56,145 nt of DNA, taken from Fidelibacterota bacterium (GTDB taxonomy: Bacteria; Pseudomonadota; Alphaproteobacteria; Rhodospirillales; Rhodospirillaceae). The stretch lies in the NCBI GenBank assembly GCA_947476065.1, contig CANJPG010000015.1, positions 1 to 56,145 on the forward strand, in the 5' to 3' direction. Made by a program: the position numbers and the translations under genes. How positions within the stretch are numbered: position 1 is the first letter of the stretch; each line of letters opens with the position of its first letter. Below the pieces are notes generated by a model, which did not search any database, was not told the origin of the DNA, and worked only from the letters and a program-made list of their open reading frames with translations. Of the stretch, positions 27,139 to 35,316 are shown one piece after another.

Positions 27139-28203
27139 ATGGTCATTGAAGTCAACCAGATCACCAAACGCTTCGACAGCTTTGCGGCGCTCAAGGGCTT
27201 GAGCCTGCAAGTGCATCCGGGCGAGCTCGTTGCGCTGCTCGGCCCCTCGGGCTCAGGCAAGACCACGCTGCTGCGGATTATTGCCGGTCTCGAGTTCGCC
27301 GATGAGGGCCGCATCCTGTTCGACGGCGCCGATGCCGGCGATCGTCACGTCGGCGAGCGCCGCGTCGGTTTCGTCTTCCAGCACTACGCGCTGTTCAAAC
27401 ACATGACCGTGCTCGAAAACGTTGCCTTTGGTCTACGCGTCGTACCGCGCGAGCGGCGCATGGCCAATGCCGACATCGTCAAACGCGTGCACACTCTGTT
27501 GTCGTTGGTACAGCTCGATCACTTGTCAGGGCGCTATCCGTCGCAGTTGTCCGGCGGGCAAAGGCAGCGTGTCGCCCTGGCCCGTGCGCTTGCTATCGAG
27601 CCGCGCGTCTTGTTGCTCGACGAGCCCTTTGGTGCGCTCGACGCCAAGGTGCGCAAGGAACTGCGCCGCTGGCTGCGCCGCTTGCACGACGAGATGGGTC
27701 TCACCAGCATCTTCGTCACCCACGACCAGGAAGAAGCCCTGGAACTCGCCGACCGTGTTGTGGTCATGAACCACGGCGCCATTGAGCAGGTGGGCACGCC
27801 GGAAGAGGTCTACAACACGCCGGCCACGCCGTTCGTATATGAGTTTCTCGGCAACGTGAACCGCCTTGACTGCCAGATCGAGAACGGCGCCGTCGACATC
27901 TGGGGCGCCAGAGTCACCGCCGAGACCCAAGACGGCACGCATGTGCCAAGCGGCCGGGTAGCAGGGCATGCCTACGTGCGACCGCACGACATCGAATTCA
28001 CCGACAACGCCAGCGCCCAGCCGGCCATTGTGCGTCACGTAGCGGCGGCCGGCCCGACAGCGCGCATCGAGCTGGAGATGGCGGGCATCCCCCATCTCAT
28101 CGAGGCCGAGTTGCCGCGCCAGCGCTATCTGGAACTGGCGCTGAAAGCCGGCCAGAAGGTGATGGTGGCCGCCCGCACGGCGCGGGTTTTCCCCGCCAAA
28201 TAG
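27139..28203 (+). CDS. cysA: Sulfate ABC transporter ATPase CysA
   Basis: 354 residues. Walker [11 protein letters not shown]-loop [18 protein letters not shown], signature [15 protein letters not shown], Walker [13 protein letters not shown]-loop [14 protein letters not shown], then a TOBE-type regulatory C-terminal domain with VRPHDIEF typical of CysA/PotA-like ATPases. Energises CysT/CysW. Confidence 0.95.
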   Translation: MVIEVNQITKRFDSFAALKGLSLQVHPGELVALLGPSGSGKTTLLRIIAGLEFADEGRILFDGADAGDRHVGERRVGFVFQHYALFKHMTVLENVAFGLRVVPRERRMANADIVKRVHTLLSLVQLDHLSGRYPSQLSGGQRQRVALARALAIEPRVLLLDEPFGALDAKVRKELRRWLRRLHDEMGLTSIFVTHDQEEALELADRVVVMNHGAIEQVGTPEEVYNTPATPFVYEFLGNVNRLDCQIENGAVDIWGARVTAETQDGTHVPSGRVAGHAYVRPHDIEFTDNASAQPAIVRHVAAAGPTARIELEMAGIPHLIEAELPRQRYLELALKAGQKVMVAARTARVFPAK

Positions 28204-28269
28204 CCAAATCGCCAAGCCTGCCAGAGACTTGACGCCTAATTCAGCGCTGCGCGTCAGCTCGCTTGCTCC

Positions 28270-28313
28270 GATTCCCGCCTCCCGGCTATTGTCCGGCCAT
28301 CAGATCGGGAATC
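28270..28313. promoter_or_regulatory. Inverted repeat overlapping the Rrf2 ribosome site
   Basis: GATTCCCG (28270-28277) and CGGGAATC (28306-28313) are perfect 8-bp arms 28 bp apart; the right arm contains the GGGA ribosome site of the Rrf2 gene (start 28318). It could be a regulator site or an RNA hairpin hiding the ribosome site. Confidence 0.4.
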
Positions 28314-28317
28314 TCAG

Positions 28318-28731
28318 ATGTTATCGCAACGCTCCAAATACGCGCTCCGCGCCATGACCATGCTGGCGGCGTCCAAGCCGGGTGATCTGGTCTTGGTGGC
28401 CGACATCGCCAAGCAGCGCAAGGTGCCCCGAAAATTCCTGGAACTGATCCTGCTCGACCTGAAGAAGCGCGGCCTGTTGCATGCCAAGCGCGGCAAGAAT
28501 GGCGGGTACTGCCTCGCGCGCCCGGCGAATAAGATCACCTTCGGCGAAATCGTGCGTATCACCGACGGTCCGCTCGCACCTTTGGCCTGCGCCAGCCTCA
28601 CCGCCTACCGCAAATGCGACGATTGCGAGGACGAGAAGTCCTGCTCCATCCGGCGCATCATGCGCAGCGTGCGGGACGCCTCGGCGGCGATCCTCGACAA
28701 ACAAACCCTGGCCGACGCGCTTAAAAAATAG
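28318..28731 (+). CDS. Rrf2-family regulator with Fe-S-type cysteines
   Basis: 137 residues. Winged-helix Rrf2 domain: SQRSKYALRAMTMLAASKPG, VPRKFLELILLDLKKRGLL, GKNGGYCLARPANKITFGEI. The loop has Cys91, Cys100, Cys103 and Cys109, close to the three-cysteine cluster site of IscR and RirA but with one extra cysteine. It probably holds an iron-sulfur cluster and reports sulfur or iron state. It follows cysA by 114 nt and precedes a TSUP permease by 14 nt, so it most likely regulates this sulfur cluster. Confidence 0.9.
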   Translation: MLSQRSKYALRAMTMLAASKPGDLVLVADIAKQRKVPRKFLELILLDLKKRGLLHAKRGKNGGYCLARPANKITFGEIVRITDGPLAPLACASLTAYRKCDDCEDEKSCSIRRIMRSVRDASAAILDKQTLADALKK

Positions 28732-28745
28732 CGCCGTCCACCCCC

Positions 28746-29534
28746 ATGAATTTCCTCGCCCAGATCAATCCGCTCTACTCGCTGTCGGGTCTTGCCGTCG
28801 GCATGCTGGTAGGCATGACCGGCGTCGGCGGCGGCTCGCTGATGACGCCGCTGTTGATACTGTTATTCGGGATCCATCCTGCGACTGCGGTCGGTACCGA
28901 TCTGCTGTACGCCGCCGCAACCAAAACCGGCGGCACTTTCTTCCACGGTTTTGCGAAGACCGTCGATTGGCGCGTGGTCGGACGGCTGGCCTCGGGCAGT
29001 GTACCCGCGACAGTCGTGACTCTTCTGCTCATGAGCCGGTTCGATATCAAAAGCAGCGGCGTCAATGCCGTCATCACGCTCATGTTGGGTCTGGCCCTGT
29101 TGGCGACAGCCGTCGTGCTGATTTTCAACAAGCAGGTCCTTAGGGCTTATGCCGCGCGCGTCGGTGTGCTCAGCGTGCGGCGCACGGCTGTGCTCACGGT
29201 TGTTGTGGGCGTGGCGCTGGGCGTCCTGGTCTCGATCACATCGGTGGGCGCCGGCGCTCTGGGTGTCACCGCCCTCATTGCGCTCTATCCGCATTATCCG
29301 CTCAACCGCATCGTCGGCTCCGACATCGCCCACGCGGTGCCGCTGACGCTGCTCGCCGGCCTCGGTCATTGGCTCCTAGGCGGCGTCGACTGGATGCTGC
29401 TGGCCTCGCTACTGGTTGGTTCGTTGCCGGGCATTGTCATCGGCAGTTATGTCGCCGGCCGCATTTCCGATTCTGTGCTTCGTTTAATCCTGGCGGCGAC
29501 GCTTCTGCTTGTGGGATTCCGGCTTATTCTGTAG
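28746..29534 (+). CDS. TSUP-family (TauE/SafE) permease
   Basis: 262 residues, about eight helices in two repeats: GMLVGMTGVGGGSLMTPLLI in the first and LGVLVSITSVGAGALGVTAL in the second, the G-x-G-G-G-S/G-A-x-x-P/T signature of TauE/SafE proteins. Members move sulfite, sulfonates, sulfate or thiosulfate across the inner membrane. Overlap in function with CysTWA and position after the Rrf2 gene suggest sulfite export or alternative sulfur import. Direction unknown. Confidence 0.9.
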   Translation: MNFLAQINPLYSLSGLAVGMLVGMTGVGGGSLMTPLLILLFGIHPATAVGTDLLYAAATKTGGTFFHGFAKTVDWRVVGRLASGSVPATVVTLLLMSRFDIKSSGVNAVITLMLGLALLATAVVLIFNKQVLRAYAARVGVLSVRRTAVLTVVVGVALGVLVSITSVGAGALGVTALIALYPHYPLNRIVGSDIAHAVPLTLLAGLGHWLLGGVDWMLLASLLVGSLPGIVIGSYVAGRISDSVLRLILAATLLLVGFRLIL

Positions 29535-29573
29535 GCATGATGTTCCCTGTCTCGCCATGAAGGTGCTGTGACG

Positions 29574-30383
29574 ATGCTACGCATAATGCTCCTTGGCCTA
29601 TTGGCGATTTTTGCGGGCGCCGCCGCTGCGCAGGATTCGACAGAACCTCCTCCACCCAAGGCCTCGCCCGTCATTAGCGTTATGGCCGACTCGTTGCCGC
29701 GCGCCGGCGGCATTCTGGTATTCGGCGGTACGCGTGGCGTCGGCCTCGAGATCGTCAAGGCGCTGGTGGCCAAGAACGAACACGTCACGGTCATGGCGCG
29801 GGCGTCGTCAGACACTTCGGCGCTTAAGGCCATGAACACCACCTTTATCAACATCGTCGAGGGCGACGCCTTGGACGCCGAAAAGGTGAAAGAGGCTTTC
29901 ACTGCCGCACCTTTCCGCGCCGTGATTTCCACCCTCGGCGGACGCGGCGGCGACTACAAGGTCGATGTCGAGGGCAACAAGAATGTCATCGACGCTACCA
30001 AGAACGCCGGCCTCGACCGCTTCATCCTGGTCAGTGCCTTGGGCGCCGGCGACAGCAATGCTGTGCAGCCCTGGTATGTGACCTTCGCCGAGAAATGGTT
30101 CATGAAGGGCTACTTCGCCGCCAAGACCGCGGCCGAAGATCATCTCAAAGCCAGTGGCCTCGACTACACCATCGTCCGGCCCGGTTTGCTGGCGAAGCTC
30201 AGTCCGCAGCCCAGCGAACCGTCGCTCACGGAAACCACGCCAGTAGTTCTGACCGCCATCACGCGCGCTGATCTCGGCAAGCTCGTCGCCGCCACGGTCG
30301 AGGACAAGGCTGCCTTCAAGAAAACCTTCGCGGCCGTCGACGCCAAACGCGTCGGCCTATGGGCGGCCGTGACGTATAAATAA
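29574..30383 (+). CDS. NAD(P)-binding Rossmann protein with signal peptide
   Basis: 269 residues from the ATG at 29574 (a GTG at 29568 is possible; AAGG serves either). Unexpectedly it starts with a signal peptide (MLRIMLLGLLAIFAGAAAAQ). The rest is an atypical SDR of the NmrA/NAD_binding_10 type: GGILVFGGTRGVGLEIVKAL with the GGTxGxG loop, VISTLGGRGGDYKVDVEGNK, FILVSALGAGDS and DYTIVRPGLL. Such proteins bind NAD(P) as sensors, chaperones or reductases; a periplasmic location is unusual. Converges with the thiolase gene. Confidence 0.8.
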   Translation: MLRIMLLGLLAIFAGAAAAQDSTEPPPPKASPVISVMADSLPRAGGILVFGGTRGVGLEIVKALVAKNEHVTVMARASSDTSALKAMNTTFINIVEGDALDAEKVKEAFTAAPFRAVISTLGGRGGDYKVDVEGNKNVIDATKNAGLDRFILVSALGAGDSNAVQPWYVTFAEKWFMKGYFAAKTAAEDHLKASGLDYTIVRPGLLAKLSPQPSEPSLTETTPVVLTAITRADLGKLVAATVEDKAAFKKTFAAVDAKRVGLWAAVTYK

Positions 30384-30384
30384 A

Positions 30385-30399
30385 GCGTACCTGGTACGC
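30385..30399. terminator. Small hairpin between convergent genes
   Basis: GCGTAC (30385-30390), loop CTG, GTACGC (30394-30399), in the 17-bp gap between two convergent stop codons. No T-run; a weak, bidirectional terminator at best. Confidence 0.35.
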
Positions 30400-30400
30400 A

Positions 30401-31585
30401 TTACGTCAGGTTCTCGATCACCGCGGCGATGCCCTGGCCGCCGCCGATGCACAGCGTGATCAGGCCATAGCGCTTGCCGGTGCGCTTCAACTCATAGATC
30501 GCCTTGATGGTGATGATCGCCCCCGACGCGCCCACGGGATGGCCCAGCGCGACCGCGCCGCCATTGGGGTTGGTCTTGGCCGGATCGAAGCCCAGGTTTT
30601 TGGCCACGGCCAATGCCTGCGCCGCGAAGGCCTCGTTGGATTCTACCACGTCCATGTCGGAAATTTTCAGACCGGCCTTCTCCAGCGCCTTGTGCACGGC
30701 GGGCACCGGACCGATGCCCATCTCGCTGGGCTCGACAGCGGCGACACCGTAACTGACCAGACGGGCGAGGGGGGCAAGCCCCTTCTTTGCAGCTGTCGCC
30801 GCATCCATCATAACCAGGGCCGCCGCGCCGTCATTGATGCCCGAGGCATTGCCTGCCGTCACCGTGCCGTCCTTCTTGAAGGCCGGCTTCAGCGTCCGCA
30901 GGTTGTCGGGCGTGACGTCGGTGCGGATGTGTTCGTCGCGGTCGAAGGCCACCTTGCCCTTCTTGCTGTCGATCTCGAAAGCCAGGATCTGGTCCTTGAA
31001 ATACCCCGCCTCGCGCGCGGCGGCGGCGCGCTGATGGCTTTGCAGGGCAAAGGCATCCTGTTCATCGCGCGTCACCTGGAACTTGACCGCGAGGTTCTCG
31101 GCCGTCACGCCCATGTGGCCATGGCCGAAGGGATCGCTGAGGGTGCCCACCAGCATGTCGATGACTTTGGCGTCGCCCATCTTCTGTCCCCAGCGCTCCG
31201 CCGGGATGATGTAAGGCGCGCGGCTCATGGTTTCCGCACCGCCCGCGACGGCGATGTCGACATCACCCAGCATGATCTGCTGCGCCGCCGACACGATAGC
31301 CTGTAGGCCCGAACCGCAGAGCCGGTTGACGGTCAGCGCCGCCGTCTCGATGGGTAGTCCGCCTTCCACGCCGGCCACACGCGCCATGTACATGTCGCGC
31401 GGCTCGGTATTGATTATATGTCCGAAAACGATGCTGCCGACTTCGGCGCCGTCCACGCCGGCGCGCTTGACCGCCTCGCGGACGACGGCCGCCCCCAGCT
31501 TGGTCGGCGCAACATCCTTCAGGCTGCCGCCGAACGTGCCGATGGCGGTGCGCACGCCTGATACAAAGACGACGTCGCGGCTCAC
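30401..31585 (-). CDS. Acetyl-CoA acetyltransferase (thiolase)
   Basis: 394 residues, GTG start at 31585. Full-length thiolase with nucleophile Cys90 (VNRLCGSGLQAI), GGAETMSRAPYIIP, GNASGINDGAAALV, NPNGGAVALGHPVGASGAI and the second catalytic Cys in LCIGGGQGIA. It condenses or cleaves acetoacetyl-CoA (PhaA/AtoB type), used in fatty acid or polyhydroxyalkanoate metabolism. No phaB or phaC is adjacent, so the physiological direction is open. Confidence 0.94.
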   Translation of the reverse strand: MSRDVVFVSGVRTAIGTFGGSLKDVAPTKLGAAVVREAVKRAGVDGAEVGSIVFGHIINTEPRDMYMARVAGVEGGLPIETAALTVNRLCGSGLQAIVSAAQQIMLGDVDIAVAGGAETMSRAPYIIPAERWGQKMGDAKVIDMLVGTLSDPFGHGHMGVTAENLAVKFQVTRDEQDAFALQSHQRAAAAREAGYFKDQILAFEIDSKKGKVAFDRDEHIRTDVTPDNLRTLKPAFKKDGTVTAGNASGINDGAAALVMMDAATAAKKGLAPLARLVSYGVAAVEPSEMGIGPVPAVHKALEKAGLKISDMDVVESNEAFAAQALAVAKNLGFDPAKTNPNGGAVALGHPVGASGAIITIKAIYELKRTGKRYGLITLCIGGGQGIAAVIENLT

Positions 31586-31821
31586 TGCGGCACCACCAGG
31601 AGGGCCGGCATGCCTATTAGACCACGCGCCGCGATGCTCATGCTCATTGTCCGGCCTTGCCCTGATCTATGGCTAAAACGAACACAGATCATATAAGCCG
31701 GGTTGACCAAGACCTATGCCCAAATTGACGGACGACAGTCGAAAATTGACTATCTTCAGCGGACACGCGTGATGCGAGAGTGGTGCAGTTTGAGATGGAG
31801 TGGGCTCGGGGGCTCAGTGTC

Positions 31822-32461
31822 ATGAGCAATTCAGAAGACAAGACGTCTGATCGCCGGGCTTTTCTGAAAGCGATAGGTGCCGCGGGTGCTGTGGCTGGGA
31901 CAATGCCCCTGGCGGCGGTGTCGGCGGCGGCCGAGAAACCGATGACGATGCCCATGCCGGCGGCCGCGCCGGCGGATGCGCCGCCTCCCGCAGGCTACAT
32001 TTTCTTCAATTATTTCGAGGCGCTGTTTATCGAGGCCGCGGTCGATACTCTGGTCCCGTCCGATGCAACAGGTCCGGGCGCGCTGGAATTGGGAGTTGCG
32101 ACATATATTGATCGACAGCTGGCCGGCGGCTTTGGCAAAGGCGCCAGGCTTTATCTGCAAGGACCCTTTGCCGAGGGCACGCCGGAGCAAGGCTATCAAC
32201 TGCCGATGAACCCGTCGGACTTGATCCGCGGCGGCAAGGTCGAGCTTGCGACTGTTCCGGCCGCCGCGTTTTTCGCACGATTGCTGGCACTGACCATGGA
32301 GGGTTATTTCGGCGACCCGATCTACGGCGGGAACCGCGGCAAGGGGCTCCTGGAAGATGATCGGTTTTCCGGGCGTGAGCGGCATGTACAGCGACAAGAT
32401 CGAGGAGTTCCGCAACAAGCCCTAAGTCGTCGAGCCCAAGAGCATCAAGGATCTGAGTTGA
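31822..32461 (+). pseudogene. Gluconate 2-dehydrogenase subunit 3-type gene, broken
   Basis: From the ATG at 31822 the product starts with SDRRAFLKAIGAAGAVAGTM, a twin-arginine signal, followed by YIFFNYFEALFIEAAVDTLV and MEGYFGDPIYGGNRGKG, diagnostic of the small subunit of membrane gluconate dehydrogenases. An extra C near 32348 shifts the frame; the original continues as SWKMIGFPGVSGMYSDKIEE in the next frame. A second lesion, TAA at 32423-32425 (NKP-stop-VVEPKSIKDLS), follows before the ancestral TGA at 32459. Two lesions argue for true decay. The large-subunit remnant follows after 10 nt. Confidence 0.85.
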
Positions 32462-32471
32462 GGGGCGTGTC

Positions 32472-33119
32472 ATGGTAACCAAACTCAAGTCGGTCGATGT
32501 GGTTATCGTCGGTTTTGGCTTCACCGGCGGCATCGTTGCCAAGGAATTGGCCTCCACGGGGCTGAAGATCGTCGCCCTCTAGCGTGGGGCCCCGCGCGAC
32601 ACTAGCCCCGATTTCGCCGAGCCCACGAAGGACGATGAACTTCGCTCCGCGGTGCGCTTCGATCTGATGCAGGACGTCACCCGCGAAACCATCACCTTCT
32701 GCAACACCGCGGCGCAAACCGCGCTGCCCATGCGCCAGCTCGGCTCCTTCCTACCGGGCGAAGGCGTCGGCGGCGCCGGCGTTCACTGGAACGGCGCGAC
32801 ATGGCGGTGGATGGAATGGGACCACGAGCCGCTCAAGCGCACCAAGGATAAATACGGAACGAGCCTGATTGCGGCAGACATGCAGCTGCAGGATTGGGGC
32901 GTGCCCTACAGCGAACTTGAACCCTATTACGAAAAATTCGAACTGAGCTGCGGCACTTCGGGCCGGGCCGGAAATCTCAGGGGCAAGAAGATTGCCGGCG
33001 GCAACATCTTCGAGGGGCCCCGGCGTCGTGAATACCCCAAAGTCGCGCTGCAAGACCAATACACCGCTATCGCCATCGCGCTGATGGAAAGCTACCCGTG
33101 CCCAGCGAACCCCAAGTGA
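32472..33119 (+). pseudogene. GMC-type dehydrogenase large subunit, nonsense mutated and truncated
   Basis: Starts VTKLKSVDVVIVGFGFTGGI, the FAD-binding loop of gluconate 2-dehydrogenase large subunits. At 32580 a TAG replaces what should be Glu (VAL-stop-RGAPRDT, normally VALERG). The frame then resumes with LPGEGVGGAGVHWNGATWRW and DWGVPYSELEPYYEKFE, but stops at 33117-33119 after about 216 codons, whereas the family has about 580-600. Most of the enzyme, including the catalytic His region, is gone. Residual coding sense up to 33240 is not recognisable. Confidence 0.85.
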
Positions 33120-33244
33120 GGCTCGGCTGCCGGTGCGACTGGCACAGTTCGCGGCCGAGGCGCGCTAGCGCTTCAAGCTCATGCCCGGCACGTTGAACAA
33201 GGCGGATCGCGGCTGTTGGCCGGCGATATTTCGAAAGTAAAGTC

Positions 33245-33264
33245 GGGGCGGCGAACGCCGCCCC
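33245..33264 (-). terminator. GC-rich hairpin after the CBS gene
   Basis: GGGGCGGCG (33245-33253) and CGCCGCCCC (33256-33264) pair perfectly. On the minus strand a weakly T-rich stretch follows. It lies 6 bp after the CBS-protein stop. Confidence 0.5.
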
Positions 33265-33270
33265 ACCCCG

Positions 33271-33759
33271 CTAAAAGATGTTGTCTTTAGACTGCCGCTG
33301 GCCCAGGGCGCGCACAAGGTCGCCACGGCTGACGATGCCAACGAGCTTCCCATCCTTGACAACGGGGAAGCGCTTAATGCCCTTCTCCACCATCATAACG
33401 GCGATTTCGGACAAGGGTGTTTCTTCCGTGACAGTGAGAATGTCCGTATGCATGATCCGGCGCACAATGTCGTTCCCGGCGCGGGCATAGGCGACGAAGT
33501 CGGGCGCAAGCTTCTCGCCCTCCGCCAGCAGGTTCAACCACCATGCCTCCCGCTTCTGGTCCTCAACTCGGCTGCGCAGGAGGTCCTTTTCCGTCACGAT
33601 TCCGACCACGCGGTTTTCGGTGTCGATGACGGGAAGGCCGCTGACTCGGGCGGTGGACATCAGTTTTGCCGCGTCGCGGATGGTGGTATCGGGCGTAACC
33701 GTCGATACCGTGCGTGTCATCACGGCTTTCGCGGTTCCATAGAGTGGGATCTCGACCAT
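33271..33759 (-). CDS. Tandem CBS-domain protein
   Basis: 162 residues from the ATG at 33759 (AAGAGAA upstream; the frame extends 19 codons further without support). Two CBS domains: AKAVMTRTVSTVTPDTTIRD ... GIVTEKDLLR (residues 9-65) and RRIMHTDILTVTEETPLSEI ... GIVSRGDLVRAL (about 99-152). The stand-alone CBS pair normally binds adenosine nucleotides and reports energy state, or regulates an unknown partner. It is isolated, next to the decay zone. Confidence 0.9.
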   Translation of the reverse strand: MVEIPLYGTAKAVMTRTVSTVTPDTTIRDAAKLMSTARVSGLPVIDTENRVVGIVTEKDLLRSRVEDQKREAWWLNLLAEGEKLAPDFVAYARAGNDIVRRIMHTDILTVTEETPLSEIAVMMVEKGIKRFPVVKDGKLVGIVSRGDLVRALGQRQSKDNIF

Positions 33760-33859
33760 ATGCGTTCTCTTGTATTGCTGGGAATTGACAGACGCTATCA
33801 CACCATTATAGGACATTCGGCGGCGCGCGGCGTTGATTCAAATCAAAGATATCAGGCCG

Positions 33860-34677
33860 TCAGTGCGGCCGGGGATCGTTTTGGCGTGCCTGGCGCTCCG
33901 CTCTTCCCACCTTCTCACGCGTCATCTCGCGCGCCAAAGCCTTGCATTTCTGCTCGGCGGTACACGCCGACATGACATCGTTGACCGGGTAATGGCGCGC
34001 GGCGCTCCAGAACCAGCGATAGGCCTGCACTAGGTCTTTTTGAACGTTGACGCCCTCGGCATATATGCGTCCGAGGTTCATTCCGGCATCTGGATATGCT
34101 TTAGCGGCCGCGGCCCGGAAGAGGCGCATCGCCTCCTTGGGATCCTGCGCCACGCCACGCCCCTTTTCGTACATCACACCCAGCCTGCTTTGGGCTGCGG
34201 TGAAGCCCTGGCCTGCGGCCTTGCGCCACAGCTTGACCGCCTCTTCTGGGTCAAGCGGAACTCCCCGTCCGGTGTCGTAAGCTATGGCGAGACTGTTCTG
34301 CGCGCCGGGATCACCCTTGTCGGCAGCCTTGCGCAGCCAGCCAGCCGCCTTGGCCTCGTCCTTGGCGACGCCACGGCCGGTAGCGTAAAGCGTGGCCAAG
34401 CTGAACTGCGCCTCGACGTTGCCCTGGGTTGCGGCCTTTTCATACCATTTGGCGGCTTCCTGGTGGCTCTGGCTTACGCCTTCGCCGCGCGCATACATCA
34501 CACCGCTAGATTGTACTGCGCGAGCGCCAGCCCCTCGGTCGCTAGCGTGAAGTAGATGCGTAGTGCTGACAGAAAGTCGCCGCGCCGGTGGGCCGCCAGC
34601 GCGTCGTCAAACTGGTTAGCAAGCGCCGGCCCTCCAAACGTCAATAATATCAACACGAAGAACAAGGCGAAGCGCAT
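33860..34677 (-). pseudogene. Exported Sel1-repeat protein, split by a 2-nt duplication
   Basis: GGAGGG precedes the ATG at 34677; the signal peptide MRFALFFVLILLTFGGPALA leads into Sel1/TPR-like helices (FDDALAAHRRGDFLSALRIY, then AQYNLAV). There the frame breaks at a TGA near 34498 because GTGATG has become GTGTGATG. The second frame continues exactly as MYARGEGVSQSHQEAAKWYE with about five more Sel1 repeats (A-x-x-x-L-G/A-x-x-Y-x-x-G-x-G-V) to 33860. The two pieces overlap at the stop/start and might be translated by coupling. Sel1 proteins scaffold protein complexes, often in the periplasm. Confidence 0.75.
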
Positions 34678-35007
34678 GCTGCTACCCTCCAGAAGCACAG
34701 TAACGCTCTCGCACCTCCAAGCGGCGCGTCGTTGACTCCATTCAACCAAGCAGGCCACCCTTACGCTGGCAAATCACCGCACTACCTGGTTCTCAATTCC
34801 GCTTGCCCAACGCTGCGCATCCGGATGGTACGGCTGAGAGGCCGGAGTCCGGCTAAAGGTACTTGGGCCTGCCAAGACCCGATGACCGGCGACTAATTGA
34901 GGCCATGCGATCTCCCCACTGTGCCAGAACTGTGACGGACACGGCTTTTGGAGATCGGAGAGGAACAGAGGTCGTCAGCTAAGTTGCTGATCTGACTCAG
35001 GGAAAAA
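34678..35007. other. 330-bp stretch without a gene
   Basis: Between the Sel1 gene and tRNA-Asp. It contains an 8-bp inverted repeat (CGATCTCC 34908-34915, GGAGATCG 34950-34957) and a GGCTGAGAGGCCGG segment near 34831, but no recognised gene or riboswitch. Confidence 0.4.
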
Positions 35008-35084
35008 TGGCGGGAGCGACGGGACTCGAACCCGCGACCTTCGGCGTGACAGGCCGACGTTCTAACCAACTGAACTACGCCCCC
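35008..35084 (-). tRNA. tRNA-Asp (anticodon GTC)
   Basis: The minus strand folds into a complete cloverleaf of 77 nt with encoded CCA. Acceptor GGGGGCG pairs with CGCTCCC (one G-U), D-arm GTTCAGTTGGTTAGAAC, anticodon loop CTGTCAC with GTC, T-arm GGGTTCGAGTCCC, discriminator G. GTC reads Asp codons GAC/GAU. Confidence 0.97.
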
Positions 35085-35316
35085 GCGAGGGCCCCGCAGC
35101 CATGATCATGGAATCGTGTCGGCGATTCCGGCGCACGTGAGGGCCGGGTTTTAACAGGTGTTCCCCAGCGGTGCAAGGCCTCGTCCCAAGCCTGACGTCT
35201 TGAAAAACCTAGGCTTTTTGAAGGGCTTGGCGGAATACGCTTGAGCCTTTCTTTCCCAGGGCGAACGCCGCTATAATTGATTTTGAGTAAAAACCATTTG
35301 GCCGACCTAGGGACTG

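Noticed and set aside
34825-34895. Possible TPP (THI-box) riboswitch
   Set aside because: GGCTGAG followed by CCGATGACCGGCG recalls the THI box, but the conserved GAACCTGAT and flanking stems are missing and no thiamine gene follows.
35100-35111. Palindrome CCATGATCATGG near tRNA-Asp
   Set aside because: Short and without a partner site or matching regulator; could arise by chance.
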